From contig CALQZP010000004.1 of assembly GCA_943349725.1 (NCBI GenBank), positions 1 through 32,118 on the forward strand: a DNA stretch of 32,118 nt. The letters are read 5' to 3'. The stretch comes from Candidatus Nomurabacteria bacterium. Its GTDB lineage: Bacteria; Patescibacteriota; Minisyncoccia; Phycocordibacterales; UBA10002. How positions within the stretch are numbered: the first letter of the stretch is position 1; each line of letters starts with the position of its first letter. Below are positions 16,876-24,256 of this stretch, piece by piece. The position numbers and the translations under genes were made by a program. Under the pieces are notes generated by a model. That model was given only the letters and a program-made list of their open reading frames with translations, was not told the origin of the DNA and did no database searches.

Positions 16876-18018
16876 ATGGACGATACGAATATCATTCCTC
16901 CCGTCATCATGACGGAAGAAGAAGCAGAAGCGGCTGCCGAGGCAGCCAAGCAAAACGAGAAGCTTATGAGCAAGCTCATGAGTGGCGTGAAGAACCCTCC
17001 CTCCGTTGGAGACCTTATTGAGGGAACGGTTATCGCCTCGTCTCACGGACGAGTGTATATTGACCTCCCGCCGTTTGGAACGGGTATTATCTACGGTCGC
17101 GAGTACATCAACGCGCGCGATGTCATCAAGAAGATTACCCCCGGCGACACCATTGCGGCCAAAATCGTGGATTTTGAAAATCCCGATGGCTACATTGAGC
17201 TTTCGCTCAAGGAAGCTCGCCAAGCGCTTATCTGGAGTGAAGCTGAGTCGGCTATTCGCGAAAAGAAGGTCTTTGAGCTTCCGGTAAAGGAAGCGAACAA
17301 AGGCGGTCTTATTATGGACTGGCAGTCTATTGCAGGTTTCCTTCCCGCCTCACAGCTCAAGGCCGACCACTACCCTCGCGTGCCAGATGGCGACAAGGAC
17401 AAGATTTTTGACGAGCTCAAGAAGCTAGTCGGTGAGAAACTCCAGGTCACGATTATTTCCGCCATTCCAAAGGAGGGAAAACTCATCTTCTCCGAGAAGA
17501 GCACCACCGAGAAGGAGCGCGAGAAGATTATCGGAAAGTACAATGTGGGCGACGAACTTCCTGGCGAAGTGACCGGACTCGTTGATTTTGGCGCATTCGT
17601 CAAGATTGAAGATGGTCTTGAGGGACTGGTGCACATTTCCGAAATTGATTGGGCGCTCGTTGAAGACCCACGCAAACTCTACAAAGTTGGCGATAAGGTG
17701 AAGGTCAAAATTATTGAAATCAAAGAAGGAAAAATCTCTCTGTCGCTCAAGGCGCTGAAGCCAAACCCTTGGGTAGAAGCGGGAGCAAAGTACAAGAAGG
17801 ACGATGTGGTGAAGGGTGTCGTGATCAAGTTCAACAAGCACGGCGCGCTTGCCTCAATTGAGGAAGGTGTCGCGGGACTGGTGCACATTTCAGAATTTGG
17901 CAGTGAAGACAAACTTCGCCGCAACCTTGAGCTCGGCAAGACCTACGCGTTCAAGATTACCCTCTTTGACGCCAAGGAGCAGAAGATGGCCCTCTCGTTT
18001 GTCGGAGAAAAAAAATAG
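16876..18018 (+). CDS. rpsA: S1 RNA-binding domain protein, ribosomal protein S1-like, 380 aa
   Basis: Four S1-like repeats, e.g. GEVTGLVDFGAFVKIEDGLEGLVHISEIDWALVEDP. Confidence 0.85.
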   Translation: MDDTNIIPPVIMTEEEAEAAAEAAKQNEKLMSKLMSGVKNPPSVGDLIEGTVIASSHGRVYIDLPPFGTGIIYGREYINARDVIKKITPGDTIAAKIVDFENPDGYIELSLKEARQALIWSEAESAIREKKVFELPVKEANKGGLIMDWQSIAGFLPASQLKADHYPRVPDGDKDKIFDELKKLVGEKLQVTIISAIPKEGKLIFSEKSTTEKEREKIIGKYNVGDELPGEVTGLVDFGAFVKIEDGLEGLVHISEIDWALVEDPRKLYKVGDKVKVKIIEIKEGKISLSLKALKPNPWVEAGAKYKKDDVVKGVVIKFNKHGALASIEEGVAGLVHISEFGSEDKLRRNLELGKTYAFKITLFDAKEQKMALSFVGEKK

Positions 18019-18047
18019 GCCCTAGGTTTTAGGCACTAGGCTCTAGG
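18016..18047 (+). repeat. Heptad array TAGGNNN overlapping the rpsA stop codon
   Basis: TAGG at 18016, 18023, 18030, 18037, 18044. Confidence 0.9.
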
Positions 18048-18051
18048 AAAG

Positions 18052-18086
18052 AAAAACCGCCCCGACTTCTGTCGCGGCGGTTTTTG
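18052..18086 (+). terminator. Rho-independent terminator
   Basis: AAAAACCGCC CCGAC ttct GTCG CGGCGGTTTTT. Confidence 0.85.
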
Positions 18087-18137
18087 CTAACCACTATGAC
18101 CTTTCGCCACCCTTTATTACCGCCCTACAACCATCAA

Positions 18138-18185
18138 CCTCAAAATACCACTTATTTGCGGTCGCGGATAAGTGGTATTTTGAGG
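18138..18185. repeat. Perfect 18-bp inverted repeat with 12-nt loop
   Basis: CCTCAAAATACCACTTAT ttgcggtcgcgg ATAAGTGGTATTTTGAGG. Confidence 0.9.
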
Positions 18186-18189
18186 TTCC

Positions 18190-18352
18190 TTGACAATACT
18201 TCGGGTACTGCTATCCTAAAGAAGCAATGACACACGCACCGCAAAAAGGAATGATTATGTCTATGATGAAAAACTGCCCCAAAGGCTGATTTTTGCGTTG
18301 AACCACTTTTCCACGACTTCAAAACAAAAACCAGCCAATGAGCTGGTTTTTT
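18190..18352 (+). ncRNA. Short autonomous transcript: promoter (TTGACA-16-TATCCT), micro-ORF MTHAPQKGMIMSMMKNCPKG* (18227-18289), terminator (18326-18352)
   Basis: Promoter elements, SD-like AAAAGGA before internal ATGs, AAAAACCAGC caatga GCTGGTTTTTT terminator. Confidence 0.6.
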
Positions 18353-18414
18353 CGTTGTACGAAATCTAAAAGTCGCAGTGACTTACGTTCGCCCATGGCG
18401 AGCTAAATCGGTCT

Positions 18415-19317
18415 TTGACAACTACAGACAAGCTACTTATGAGTACCCACAACCTCAATCGGATACTTCACCCACACATTCAGAACTTCACCCAAGACCT
18501 CGGATTCTCTATTTCTGGAATAAACGACTGTTTTCTTTGTCCCGATGCACTCCAGCGATCTGAAGACCGATACATCGGTATCTTCGGCTCGAGGCCGTCC
18601 TGTCGTGGTGTTGCGGATGATATCATCGCCGCATGCGCCGCTCTCGCCGTACTCGATGCCAAACGCGGAGCCCCAACGGTGATAAACATCAATGCGGCCC
18701 CCCGTGGAACAAAAGTTCAGAGCCTCGTCGCGGAAAAACCCGCAAACGGAACGCCGTTTGGTTTTGTCAGATTCGGCGGAACACTCATCACTTCGACCCT
18801 CAAAGGTTACGAGCTTTCGCTGGTTAAAAAGTTCTTCGGCCTGAAGAAACTTTGTTTGCTCGACATTCCCGCCGTCATGGAGTACATGGTCAAGCTCGGA
18901 CGAGTTTCGGAGGACCATGCGGAACACGTCTGCAACACCCAGTTCAGGAGCTTCGAGTTCCAGCCTGACGTCGCCGCCTGGCTCTGGGCAAAAGAAGAGT
19001 TGCCTTTTACCGAGGTATCAGCAGATACGATTCCCGATATGCCGAGAATCGTGTGGAAAATCGATAACTTCGGCAACTGCTGCACGACCCTTCACCGTTC
19101 CGAGGTTTCGGAGTTGGATGGACAAATCGCGACAAAGTGGGGAGCTCTTCCTTATTACAAGCGCCTTGCCGATGTACCGAGTGGCAGGGTGGCTGTCGTA
19201 TCAGGAAGCTCTGGATTTGGGTTCGGTCCTCGGAACCGCTTTCTTGAAATCATGGTTGGCGGCATGGGAAGGGCCTCAGAGAAACTTGATATCAAAGTCG
19301 GGGAAACCGTCCTGTAG
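18415..19317 (+). CDS. Protein resembling the SAM hydroxide adenosyltransferase/SAM hydrolase (DUF62) family, divergent
   Basis: IVWKIDNFGNCCTTL and GFGPRNRFLEIMVGGMGRASEKLDIKVGETV resemble the C-terminal domain motifs (IDRFGNLVTNI; LEIAVNxGxAAExLGLKxGDxV). Confidence 0.45.
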   Translation: MTTTDKLLMSTHNLNRILHPHIQNFTQDLGFSISGINDCFLCPDALQRSEDRYIGIFGSRPSCRGVADDIIAACAALAVLDAKRGAPTVININAAPRGTKVQSLVAEKPANGTPFGFVRFGGTLITSTLKGYELSLVKKFFGLKKLCLLDIPAVMEYMVKLGRVSEDHAEHVCNTQFRSFEFQPDVAAWLWAKEELPFTEVSADTIPDMPRIVWKIDNFGNCCTTLHRSEVSELDGQIATKWGALPYYKRLADVPSGRVAVVSGSSGFGFGPRNRFLEIMVGGMGRASEKLDIKVGETVL

Positions 19318-19340
19318 CCGGTAAATGCTAGATTTTGCAC

Positions 19341-19373
19341 GCCGCCTCGGCTCTCAAACCGAGGCGGCTTTTT
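19341..19373 (+). terminator. Rho-independent terminator
   Basis: GCCGCCTCGG ctctcaaa CCGAGGCGGCTTTTT. Confidence 0.9.
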
Positions 19374-19374
19374 G

Positions 19375-19627
19375 TTGACAGAGGCCTAAACCGGCGTAGA
19401 ATGACCATGTCAGTTCTTGTCTTGGTCAGATTTTAGCCGAGGCCGTAGTTTCGTATAAATTTCTTCAGCGGGGTTCCCCACCCCCACTTAAACCTCGCCA
19501 GGTTTTCCTAAATTTATACATTTCTGCGGTCTCGGTTAATTTCTCGATCCCTTAGTCGACGTTCAGACGGTTTTGCACTTGGAGTTCTCAAGCTCATTTT
19601 GCATGCTGTCTGTCCGTCGGCTTTTTG
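19375..19627 (+). ncRNA. Candidate structured ncRNA unit 1 (own promoter and terminator)
   Basis: TTGACA 19375-16-TAGAAT 19397; helices CCGAGGCCGTAG/CTGCGGTCTCGG (with G-U) and TATAAATTT/AAATTTATA; terminal hairpin ending GCATGCTGTCTGTCCGTCGGCTTTTTG. Confidence 0.65.
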
Positions 19628-19866
19628 TTGACAGCGTAAATAGTCGGTGTACACTGGCCGTGTAAAAGTTCACCGGGACGAGGCTAGACAGACTCATGGC
19701 GTATCCTTCAAGTGGGATTCCTCATCTCCAACATGTCAGTACGCCAACGAAGGCTTTGGTTTTCGTTCCGTGGCGGCCGGCGCGGCAGACAGCAAAAAGT
19801 ACATACGTCAGGTAACCCACTATTTTTTACCTCACTAGTGTATGCTGTCTGTCCGCCGGTTTTTTC
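19628..19866 (+). ncRNA. Candidate structured ncRNA unit 2 (own promoter and terminator)
   Basis: TTGACA 19628-16-TACACT 19650; helices TGGCGTA/TACGCCA and AACGAA/TTCGTT; CCGGCGCGGCAGACAGCA pairs with TGCTGTCTGTCCGCCGG then T-run. Confidence 0.65.
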
Positions 19867-19896
19867 TTTGGCGTGTTTGTGCGGTATAGTGTAGCG

Positions 19897-20316
19897 ATGG
19901 CACCCCCCCAAAAAACCGTGCTGGTGTTCGGGACCTTTGACGGACTACACGACGGACATCGCTTTTTCTTGACCGAGGCGAAACGCCTCGGAAATAAACT
20001 TATCGTGTCGGTCGCGACCGATGAGGTGGTCGCGAAGTTCAAGGGTCACGCCCCGAAACAGCATCTGGAGGAACGCTTGCAAACACTTGAGGCGAGCGGG
20101 CTTGTGGACCTTGCCGTTGCGGGGGACAGAGTGCTTGGTGGGTGGGGGGCGATACGCGTCTGGAAGCCAGATATCGTCGCTGTCGGCTACGACCAAACGC
20201 ACCTCGCCGAAACGCTCCAAAAGTTTATCACCACCGAAAAACTTTCTTTAAAAATTGTGCCAATTAAAGCACTTGAACCCACCCGTCTGCACTCCAGTTT
20301 GCTCCCAGGGAAATAG
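19897..20316 (+). CDS. Nucleotidyltransferase (cytidylyltransferase/HxGH-like family)
   Basis: VLVFGTFDGLHDGHRFFLTEAKRLGNKLIVSVATDE; ATG 19897 lies 6 nt after TATAGT. Confidence 0.8.
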   Translation: MAPPQKTVLVFGTFDGLHDGHRFFLTEAKRLGNKLIVSVATDEVVAKFKGHAPKQHLEERLQTLEASGLVDLAVAGDRVLGGWGAIRVWKPDIVAVGYDQTHLAETLQKFITTEKLSLKIVPIKALEPTRLHSSLLPGK

Positions 20317-20365
20317 CTTACCTCACCATCGAATGTTGAGGGAGATACGCGTGGTCTAATTTTGT

Positions 20366-20635
20366 CTACTCTGGTTCCTCTGTCTTGAGCAGACGGACGA
20401 GGTAGACCGAAAGCGCGACCACAATGACGCTGATGAGAACCGCATACACAAACTTCGCGGGAATGCTGTCCTTCCCGAGCGGAAAGAGATACTCAATGAG
20501 CGCTTTGATGGCGTCGTTCCAGGCGAGACCGGCCACGAGCCCAAGGCCCCCCGTAATAAATCCGAGCGTCCGCTCCCGCACTTCCTTCCGAAGTGCCTTC
20601 CCTTCTTCTTTTACTTTTTCAAAAACTGGCTCCAC
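20366..20635 (-). CDS. Small two-TM protein, DUF5654-like
   Basis: RTLGFITGGLGLVAGLAWNDAIKALIEYLFPLGKDSIPAKFVYAVLISVIVV. Confidence 0.65.
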   Translation of the reverse strand: MEPVFEKVKEEGKALRKEVRERTLGFITGGLGLVAGLAWNDAIKALIEYLFPLGKDSIPAKFVYAVLISVIVVALSVYLVRLLKTEEPE

Positions 20636-20643
20636 GCGGATGA

Positions 20644-20841
20644 TTATAAGTTATAAGTGAAAAGTTTTAAGTTAAGAAATGAATTTTCAAAGACTTCTTG
20701 AAGTTCTTTTTTGCATGCTGGAAGTGTCCGTGTGTTTGCCCAGACACCCCGAACACCCAAGATATCGCCAAAATACGTCCCGTCGGGAAGTCGTTTGAAT
20801 CGAGCCTTTTGCATTTGTTTGAGTATGTAGTGGCTAAGCAT
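20644..20841 (-). CDS. HicB-like protein with C-terminus encoded by a heptad array (probably truncated)
   Basis: LPDGTYFGDILGVRGVWANTRTLPACKKELQEVFE resembles the HicB fold; tail NSFLNLKLFTYNL* is repeat-encoded. Confidence 0.6.
   Translation of the reverse strand: MLSHYILKQMQKARFKRLPDGTYFGDILGVRGVWANTRTLPACKKELQEVFENSFLNLKLFTYNL
20648..20676. repeat. Heptad array AAGTNNN
   Basis: AAG at 20648, 20655, 20662, 20669. Confidence 0.85.
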
Positions 20842-20869
20842 AGGCGCAGTATACCATTTATTCGTATAT

Positions 20870-20945
20870 CTAACTACTAATGTCTAACGTCTACTGTCTA
20901 TTTTTCTACTGTCTACTTGTCTAATGTCTAACCTCTACTGTCTAT
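20870..20945 (-). repeat. Heptad array (CTANNGT on +)
   Basis: CTA at 20870, 77, 84, 91, 98, 20906, 13, 21, 28, 35, 42 (7-nt with two 8-nt steps). Confidence 0.9.
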
Positions 20946-20947
20946 TC

Positions 20948-21634
20948 TCACTGAATCTTATAAATAACGTCTTTGCGTTCAACAGTAACGGACCATCCAC
21001 TACGCTTCGCGTGAGCGAACAGTTTCGCGTTCGGATTGAAGCAAATCGGCTCACCGACCAGTTCCAGAAACGGAATGTCACTTTCGGTATCGCCTACTCC
21101 GATGGAACCTTTAAGCGTAAGCCCTTCTTTCGCGACTGCGTGCTGCACAACTGCCGCCTTGTTGAGCATAAAAGTCTCCTCCGTAATTTTTCCGGTAAAC
21201 CGCTCCGTAGGACCTGTTTCGTAAATGAGCCCGTACACCTTGTTAAATCCGAGACGTTTGCAGAAATGGTCGAGTACACTCTTTGGCGAATGCGAGACGG
21301 CGAGCAAAAAGTAATCTTTTTTCTTGAGGTCCTTGATGAGGTCGCGGGTAAAGCGGTATACGCGGTCCTTCTGGTCCGCAACCACCTCCTCGCCAATACG
21401 ACTAAAGTCGGCGTACTCCACGCCCTTGATGTTCTGCACGAACACTTTTACGACCGCCATAATATACTCTTCATAGCTTCCCTTACGGTCCAGCCACGCC
21501 TGCTTCTGCCTCGCGAACTCCTGCGCTTTCTGCTTGCTGAAAATACCCTCCTCGATCAGCCTATCCACAATTTGGATAAGGAGACTTGAACGGAAAATGG
21601 TTCCGTCTATATCAAAAATAGCGACTTTTTGCAT
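20948..21634 (-). CDS. HAD-superfamily hydrolase, subfamily IB-like
   Basis: VAIFDIDGTIFRSS, SHSPKSVL, GVGDTESDIPFL. Confidence 0.85.
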   Translation of the reverse strand: MQKVAIFDIDGTIFRSSLLIQIVDRLIEEGIFSKQKAQEFARQKQAWLDRKGSYEEYIMAVVKVFVQNIKGVEYADFSRIGEEVVADQKDRVYRFTRDLIKDLKKKDYFLLAVSHSPKSVLDHFCKRLGFNKVYGLIYETGPTERFTGKITEETFMLNKAAVVQHAVAKEGLTLKGSIGVGDTESDIPFLELVGEPICFNPNAKLFAHAKRSGWSVTVERKDVIYKIQ

Positions 21635-21724
21635 ACCTCTACCTTTACACAAAAAACCCGGCGTGTACAGCGTCCTTGACTATACCAAACCGAGAAGTAA
21701 GCTGTGGAAAGAGGAGAACTACTT

Positions 21725-22195
21725 ATGAAAAATTCGGAAACTGCGGATGATTCCCTACCCAGCGTGCTCATTTACACATCATGGAACGAAACGTGCGCGG
21801 TAGAAATGCAACTTGCCGGACGTTGTCGCCGTCTCAAGGTGTTCAGTCGGGCAGATACTCTTTTGCGCTTCATGGGGGGCGCTGGTGCCACCTATGAAAT
21901 CATTCTTCTCATTTCACACACAGGGCGATGCACCGAGAAACTTTCTGCACGGCTTAGCCAGATGCAAAAAAGTGGCGTATGCATCACACTTCTGGTTGAG
22001 GAACCCGATCCTTTTTACGGTTTTTTTGACGGCGTCACTCACGAGCCGGTGTGCAGTGAAGAAGCATTTTTCGCGCCTGTCTCGGAGAATATCTTTTCCC
22101 GCCTTTACACCTCCTATGATTGGCGACGGCTCCTTGAAGTGGCGAAGAGGATACACTCAGGCAGCGTGATGCTTCTCCGAGCGCCTCTCAATTGA
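21725..22195 (+). CDS. Hypothetical protein
   Basis: ATG with SD GAGGAG; followed by terminator. Confidence 0.7.
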   Translation: MKNSETADDSLPSVLIYTSWNETCAVEMQLAGRCRRLKVFSRADTLLRFMGGAGATYEIILLISHTGRCTEKLSARLSQMQKSGVCITLLVEEPDPFYGFFDGVTHEPVCSEEAFFAPVSENIFSRLYTSYDWRRLLEVAKRIHSGSVMLLRAPLN

Positions 22196-22219
22196 AGGTA
22201 GTGTTCTTAACCAAACGCA

Positions 22220-22251
22220 AAGGCGCCGTGATGCTCACGGCGCCTTTTTTG
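22220..22251 (+). terminator. Rho-independent terminator
   Basis: AGGCGCCGTG atgct CACGGCGCCTTTTTT. Confidence 0.9.
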
Positions 22252-22375
22252 TATCTCGTTCGTTCCTCTCTTTCTTTGTTCGTATCTTGTTCGTCTTTTC
22301 TTGGTTCGTACAGATTCGTATTCTGTTTTTGTTCGTATCTTGTTCGTATTCTGTTCGTACCCTTTCGTATTATAT

Positions 22376-23431
22376 TTACATCTTGATAACCTTCTCCCAC
22401 GGAAGTCCTTTTTTGCCGAAATGTCCATAGCTGGCGGTTTTGAGATACCACGGCTTTCGCAGGTCCAGACGGTCAATAATCGCGAGCGGACGGAAATCAA
22501 AGTTCTTTTTAACGAGTGAGGCAAGACTTTTCCCCTTCTCATCAATCGCATGCACCATCAAGGGTTCAATGTGACCGATGGCGTAGGCGACCGAGACGAG
22601 ACAGTCCTTGGCGTAGCCGTTCGCAACGAGGTTCTTCGCGACGAAACGACACATATACGCGGCGGAGCGGTCTACCTTGGTGAGGTCCTTTCCGGAAAAC
22701 GCGCCTCCACCGTGACAAATAAGCCCGCCGTAGGTGTCTACCATAATTTTGCGTCCCGTAAGTCCTGCATCAGCCTCAAATCCTCCCTGCACAAAAATGC
22801 CGGTGGGGTTGACGAGCACTTCAATGCCCTTGAGCGAGCCTATAATCGGAGCGATAATTTTCTTCGTAACGGTCTCCGTCACTTCATCATGCAAGACACT
22901 CTTGTCGTGCTGGGTAGAGACAAGTGCGGTAGCAATCTTGTTGTCGAGAATAGTAATCTGGGTTTTGCCGTCAGGCTTGAGCCATTTGATTTCTTTTTTC
23001 TCGCGAGCCTCCTGAAGTCGGCGTGCCATTTTGTGCACGAGTACGACACCTGTAGGCAAAAATTCGGGAGTTTCCATGGTGGCGAAGCCATACATAATTC
23101 CCTGGTCGCCCGCGCCACCGGTATTCACACCCTGCGCGATGTCCTGCGACTGTTCCACAATAAAGACTTGAATGTCCAGAGGTTTGGTATAGCCGATACT
23201 TCGGTACACACTGGCGGCAATCTTCTTGTAATCCACCTTCGCATTAGTCGTCACCTCCCCGCCGAGCACGAGATGTCCGTGACTTCCGAAAGTTTCTACC
23301 GCGACCCGGCTCATCGGGTCCTGACGAAGACACTCGTCCAAAATGGCGTCCGAGATTTGGTCACAGACTTTGTCTGGGTGACCGTTCGTTACGCTTTCTA
23401 CCGTATATGTTTTTCGGTCGTGTATGTGCAT
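22376..23431 (-). CDS. metK: S-adenosylmethionine synthetase
   Basis: ESVTNGHPDKVCDQISDAILD, GAGDQGIMYGFA, GGGAFSGKDLTKVDRSAAY; start at MHIHDRK preferred. Confidence 0.95.
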   Translation of the reverse strand: MHIHDRKTYTVESVTNGHPDKVCDQISDAILDECLRQDPMSRVAVETFGSHGHLVLGGEVTTNAKVDYKKIAASVYRSIGYTKPLDIQVFIVEQSQDIAQGVNTGGAGDQGIMYGFATMETPEFLPTGVVLVHKMARRLQEAREKKEIKWLKPDGKTQITILDNKIATALVSTQHDKSVLHDEVTETVTKKIIAPIIGSLKGIEVLVNPTGIFVQGGFEADAGLTGRKIMVDTYGGLICHGGGAFSGKDLTKVDRSAAYMCRFVAKNLVANGYAKDCLVSVAYAIGHIEPLMVHAIDEKGKSLASLVKKNFDFRPLAIIDRLDLRKPWYLKTASYGHFGKKGLPWEKVIKM

Positions 23432-23490
23432 AGCTTGCCTATCACGATACCAATATGTGAATTGGTACAAATGACACTAATAAATACTAA

Positions 23491-23520
23491 TAAAAGAAAA
23501 ACTTTCCCGGTAGGAAAGAT
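23491..23520 (-). terminator. Terminator/expression platform between riboswitch and metK
   Basis: Minus strand CTTTCC taccg GGAAAG TTTTTCTTTTA. Confidence 0.75.
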
Positions 23521-23524
23521 TTTT

Positions 23525-23632
23525 GTGTAGTATCCTTCCCCCGAGGGGGCTGGGTGAGCACTTTATTCCTTTCGGAACAAGTTGCCGGAGGGTCCTTGAG
23601 CCAGTGCTCTATCCTCTCTCTTGATATCGCTA
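23525..23632 (-). promoter_or_regulatory. SAM-I-type (S-box) riboswitch upstream of metK
   Basis: Minus strand TATCAAGAGAGAGGATAGAGCACTGGCTCAAGGACCCTCCGGCAAC...AAAGTGCTCACCCAGCCCCCTCGGGGGAAGGATA; P1 TATC/GATA and S-box signature ATCAAGAG...CCGGCAAC...GTGCT...CCAGC. Confidence 0.88.
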
Positions 23633-23808
23633 TTCAGTTGTAGAGACATCATAACTAACCTCATAGAAACATGCAATGTTACAATCGAAAGTCTTGACCC
23701 CTATTCGGAGAGGAGTAGGATGGAGTCTAGCTGTGCTGGATTGAAAACACCTAAAAGGGGACAGAACTCCCCACAATTCCTTACAGCCAAACCACCACAA
23801 GGAATACC

Positions 23809-24201
23809 ATGAAAAAAAGAGTTGTGTTCTCTCTCATTGCGATGGTCTGCGCAATTGAATGCTTTGCACAGACCACCAACAGAACCAGCTTGGTTCTACC
23901 ACCTCCACCGCATGTTGGGAAGGGCAAAGCCCTCACCCTCACCCTCCAAATCCCTCCCCCGAAAGATGGGGAACGTATCATTGGGGTGACACTCATCATC
24001 ACGAGCGTCACCTCAGAAGACACTAAAAAAGAAAAAGAGACTGTCCCTCCACTACCTCCCATTCAATTGCGAAGAATAGAGCCGAGGGATAAGCTCACCA
24101 CAAACTCAAGTTGGAGGTTTGTGAGCGAAACGAGCGAGCGATGGGGACTGCTCACATCCCGCGAGCCGCGACCGATATTCGCGCTTCAGCGCAACTTCTG
24201 A
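23809..24201 (+). CDS. Small secreted protein of unknown function
   Basis: SD AAGGAA and N-terminal signal peptide MKKRVVFSLIAMVCAIECFAQ. Confidence 0.65.
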   Translation: MKKRVVFSLIAMVCAIECFAQTTNRTSLVLPPPPHVGKGKALTLTLQIPPPKDGERIIGVTLIITSVTSEDTKKEKETVPPLPPIQLRRIEPRDKLTTNSSWRFVSETSERWGLLTSREPRPIFALQRNF

Positions 24202-24221
24202 AAATGCAGCAGGGCACGGAG

Positions 24222-24256
24222 GGCGCCACCCATACACGAGTGGCGCCTTTTTATAT
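24222..24256 (+). terminator. Rho-independent terminator
   Basis: GGCGCCAC ccatacacga GTGGCGCCTTTTTAT. Confidence 0.85.

Noticed and set aside
20644-20841. Functional HicAB toxin-antitoxin system
   Set aside because: No HicA-like ORF adjacent on either side and the HicB-like C-terminus is repeat-encoded.
22550-23530. 326-aa ORF on + strand
   Set aside because: Antisense shadow of metK, low-complexity composition, spans the riboswitch region; no independent start signals.
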